A stretch of 64,000 nt of DNA from NCBI RefSeq assembly GCF_002090135.1, contig NZ_BBRL01000004.1, forward strand, positions 186,001 to 250,000, in the 5' to 3' direction. Source of the DNA: Demequina sp. NBRC 110055 (GTDB taxonomy: Bacteria; Actinomycetota; Actinomycetes; Actinomycetales; Demequinaceae). A model generated the notes under the pieces. It did not search any database. It was not told the origin of the DNA and worked only from the letters and a program-made list of their open reading frames with translations. This document shows, piece by piece, positions 62,404 to 64,000 of the stretch; positions within the stretch are counted from its first letter, which is position 1; each line of letters opens with the position of its first letter. The translations under genes were made by a program, and so were the position numbers.

Positions 62404-64000
62404 ATGAGCCTGGCCGCCCGCCGCAGCCTCAGCTGGTGGCTGCTGGCGGCCGTGCCGCTCGCGTTCCTCGGCCTGTTCTTCCTGTGGCCGCTCGGCTCCG
62501 TCCTGGTCCACGGCCTCTTCGACGGCGGCTTTGACGCCGCCGGCACCTGGGCGGTGCTCGCCTCGAGCCGGACGGCCGATGCCGTGGTCACCACGCTCGG
62601 GTTGGCCCTCGCGGGCACGGCCGGCTCGGTCGCGCTCGGGGTGCCCTGCGCGTATGTCCTGTACCGGCTGAGATGGAGAGGTCAGCTCACCGTGCGTTCG
62701 CTCGTGGCGGTGCCGTTCGTGCTGCCGACCGTGGTCGTGGCGGCCGCCTTCTCTGCCCTGCTGGGCCGCTCGGGGCCGCTGGGCTTTCTTGACCTCGACC
62801 AGTCCGTCGTCGCGATCGTCGCGGCGCTGGTGTTCTACAACGTCTCCGTCGTGGTGCGCGTGGTGGGCGGCGCGTGGGCCGGGCTGGACCCGTCGCTCGG
62901 GGCAGCAGCCGCGACGCTGGGCGCCGACCGCCGGCGGGTGTTCGCCCACGTCACGGTGCCGGCGCTCATGCCTGCCATCGCATCGGCCGCCTCCGTAGTC
63001 TTCTTGTTCTGCGCCACCGCGTTCGGGGTGGTGCTGGTACTCGGCGGCACGCGGGTCCGCACCCTCGAGACCGAGATCTACCTGCAGGTCAACCAGTTCC
63101 TCGACCTGCGCTCTGCGGCGGTGTTGTCGATCCTTCAGATGGCGTTCGTGGCGCTCGCGCTGTGGCTCTCGGCCGCGGCGAGGCGGCGCCGGGAGCGCGT
63201 GGCAGGAGGGCGCGCCCTCGACGGCACGCGCCCCTTCCGGGGGGCCGATGCGTGGGTCGCCCTTCCGACCCTCCTCACCCTGGGCCTGTTGCTGGCCCTC
63301 CCGCTGTACTCGCTGGTCGAGCGCTCGCTCAGGACCATCGACGGCTATGGGATTGACCACTATGTGGCGCTGTTCTCGGAGCCGGGGCGCACGGTACTAC
63401 CGGTGACCGTGGCGCAGGCGGCGGTCAACTCGCTCGTGACCGCCGCGATCGCCGCCGCCGTCGCATGCGTCGTGGGACAGCTGGTGGCGACGCTGTTGAC
63501 GCGGCGGTCACGCCGCTCCGGCGCGCTCGACGCCGTGGTGATGCTGCCGCTGGGGGTGTCCGCCGTGGTGGTCGGACTGGGCATGCTGCTCACGCTCAAC
63601 CGCCCCGTCCTCGGCATCGACCTGCGCGGGTCGTGGTGGCTGGTGCCGATGGCGCAAGCGGTGGTCGCGCTGCCGCTGGTGGTACGCACGCTCGTGCCCG
63701 CCGCGCGGGCCATCGACCCGCGCCTGCGGGCCGCGGCCGCGACGCTGGGGGCCTCGCCATGGCGGGTGTGGCTCTGGGTGGACTGGGTGCTGCTGCGCCG
63801 GGCCTTCGGGCTCGCGGTCGGGTTCGCCTTCGCGATCGCGCTGGGCGAGTTTGGCGCGACGACCTTCGTCGCGCGACCCGACCGGCCCACACTGCCCACC
63901 GCCATCTATCGGCTGCTGGGACGCCCGGGCATCGCAAACATCGGCATGGCCTTCGCCGCCGCGGTGGTGCTGGCGGTCATGACCGCGGCCATCATGATGG
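62404..64000 (+). CDS. thiP: Thiamine ABC transporter permease, cut by the window end
   Basis: Fused double permease of the thiamine importer; 532 residues are visible, and the last helices lie beyond the window. The first half has EAA-type coupling loop GLDPSLGAAAATLGADRRRVF, split as GLDPSLGAAAATLGA and DRRRVFAHV; the second has ARAIDPRLRAAAATLGASP followed by WRVWLWVDWVLL. About twelve helices are present in two homologous halves. The ATPase subunit gene should follow downstream outside the window. Confidence 0.92.
   Translation, partial: MSLAARRSLSWWLLAAVPLAFLGLFFLWPLGSVLVHGLFDGGFDAAGTWAVLASSRTADAVVTTLGLALAGTAGSVALGVPCAYVLYRLRWRGQLTVRSLVAVPFVLPTVVVAAAFSALLGRSGPLGFLDLDQSVVAIVAALVFYNVSVVVRVVGGAWAGLDPSLGAAAATLGADRRRVFAHVTVPALMPAIASAASVVFLFCATAFGVVLVLGGTRVRTLETEIYLQVNQFLDLRSAAVLSILQMAFVALALWLSAAARRRRERVAGGRALDGTRPFRGADAWVALPTLLTLGLLLALPLYSLVERSLRTIDGYGIDHYVALFSEPGRTVLPVTVAQAAVNSLVTAAIAAAVACVVGQLVATLLTRRSRRSGALDAVVMLPLGVSAVVVGLGMLLTLNRPVLGIDLRGSWWLVPMAQAVVALPLVVRTLVPAARAIDPRLRAAAATLGASPWRVWLWVDWVLLRRAFGLAVGFAFAIALGEFGATTFVARPDRPTLPTAIYRLLGRPGIANIGMAFAAAVVLAVMTAAIMM

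Noticed and set aside
61942..63360. 472-residue minus-strand open frame
   Set aside because: Antisense to thiB and thiP, with shadow composition; no domain recognisable.

Overview
The window is very GC-rich chromosomal DNA from an actinomycete, most likely a Micrococcales member related to Cellulomonas or Demequina. That placement is an inference. It rests on the gene order geranylgeranyl reductase - nuoA to nuoN - polyprenyl synthetase, a complete-looking menaquinone set, a BldC-type regulator, the 32-residue bS22-type ribosomal protein, a cellobiose phosphorylase very like the Cellulomonas enzyme as I remember it, and many leaderless promoters. I see no rRNA, tRNA, CRISPR array, transposase or integrase. 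No gene-free stretch exceeds about 220 bases.

Layout. Bases 1-17.6 kb (minus strand) hold one collinear unit: a flavoprotein reductase for menaquinone side chains, all fourteen subunits of respiratory complex I, and the start of a polyprenyl diphosphate synthase. Bases 17.8-20.4 kb carry an alditol oxidase and isochorismate synthase (menF). Bases 20.4-34.6 kb are an accessory type VII secretion (T7SS) island. Its minus-strand operon of seven genes joined by 4-bp overlaps encodes an FHA protein, a small EccB-like membrane protein, EccD, a ParA-like protein, EccC, a DUF6177-like protein and a small unknown. The divergent plus-strand operon encodes two small ESX-type proteins, a DUF6507-like protein, a 740-residue effector, a candidate immunity protein, a protein that looks like a fusion of the effector tip with an immunity domain, and three small accessory genes. 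Bases 34.7-43.7 kb return to core genes: a methyltransferase, a dehydrogenase and the rest of the menaquinone pathway (menD, menC, menB, menE, menA). Bases 43.8-51.2 kb hold a glycosyltransferase, the ResB/CcsB/CcdA/TlpA cytochrome c maturation set, a glutaredoxin, a HAD hydrolase and bS22. Bases 51.3-53.7 kb hold a BldC-like regulator and a Trk potassium system. Bases 53.8-57.9 kb hold a surface or stress module (DUF4397 protein, sortase-like lipoprotein, ECF sigma factor, anti-sigma factor, DUF4349 lipoprotein). Bases 57.9-64 kb hold cellobiose phosphorylase behind two LacI-type operators, dCTP deaminase, and a TPP-riboswitch-controlled thiamine ABC transporter cut by the window end.

How it fits together. 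Menaquinone made by the men genes, with its prenyl tail from the synthase and tail reduction by the reductase, is the electron acceptor of the complex I encoded next door. The cytochrome c maturation genes serve the same respiratory chain. The T7SS island sits between menF and menD and looks inserted into this core region.

Most notable observations: (1) the effector C-terminal domain and its neighbour immunity protein appear duplicated and fused in the next gene; (2) a 105-bp inverted-repeat element occurs twice, once placed symmetrically between the menC and menB promoters; (3) the 9-mer GCATCGGCC and its complement is strongly over-represented, apart from the effector part of the island; (4) a TANNNT box followed by 6-7 bases and the start codon precedes about fifteen genes, indicating widespread leaderless transcription; (5) the sortase-like protein seems to lack the usual catalytic arginine.
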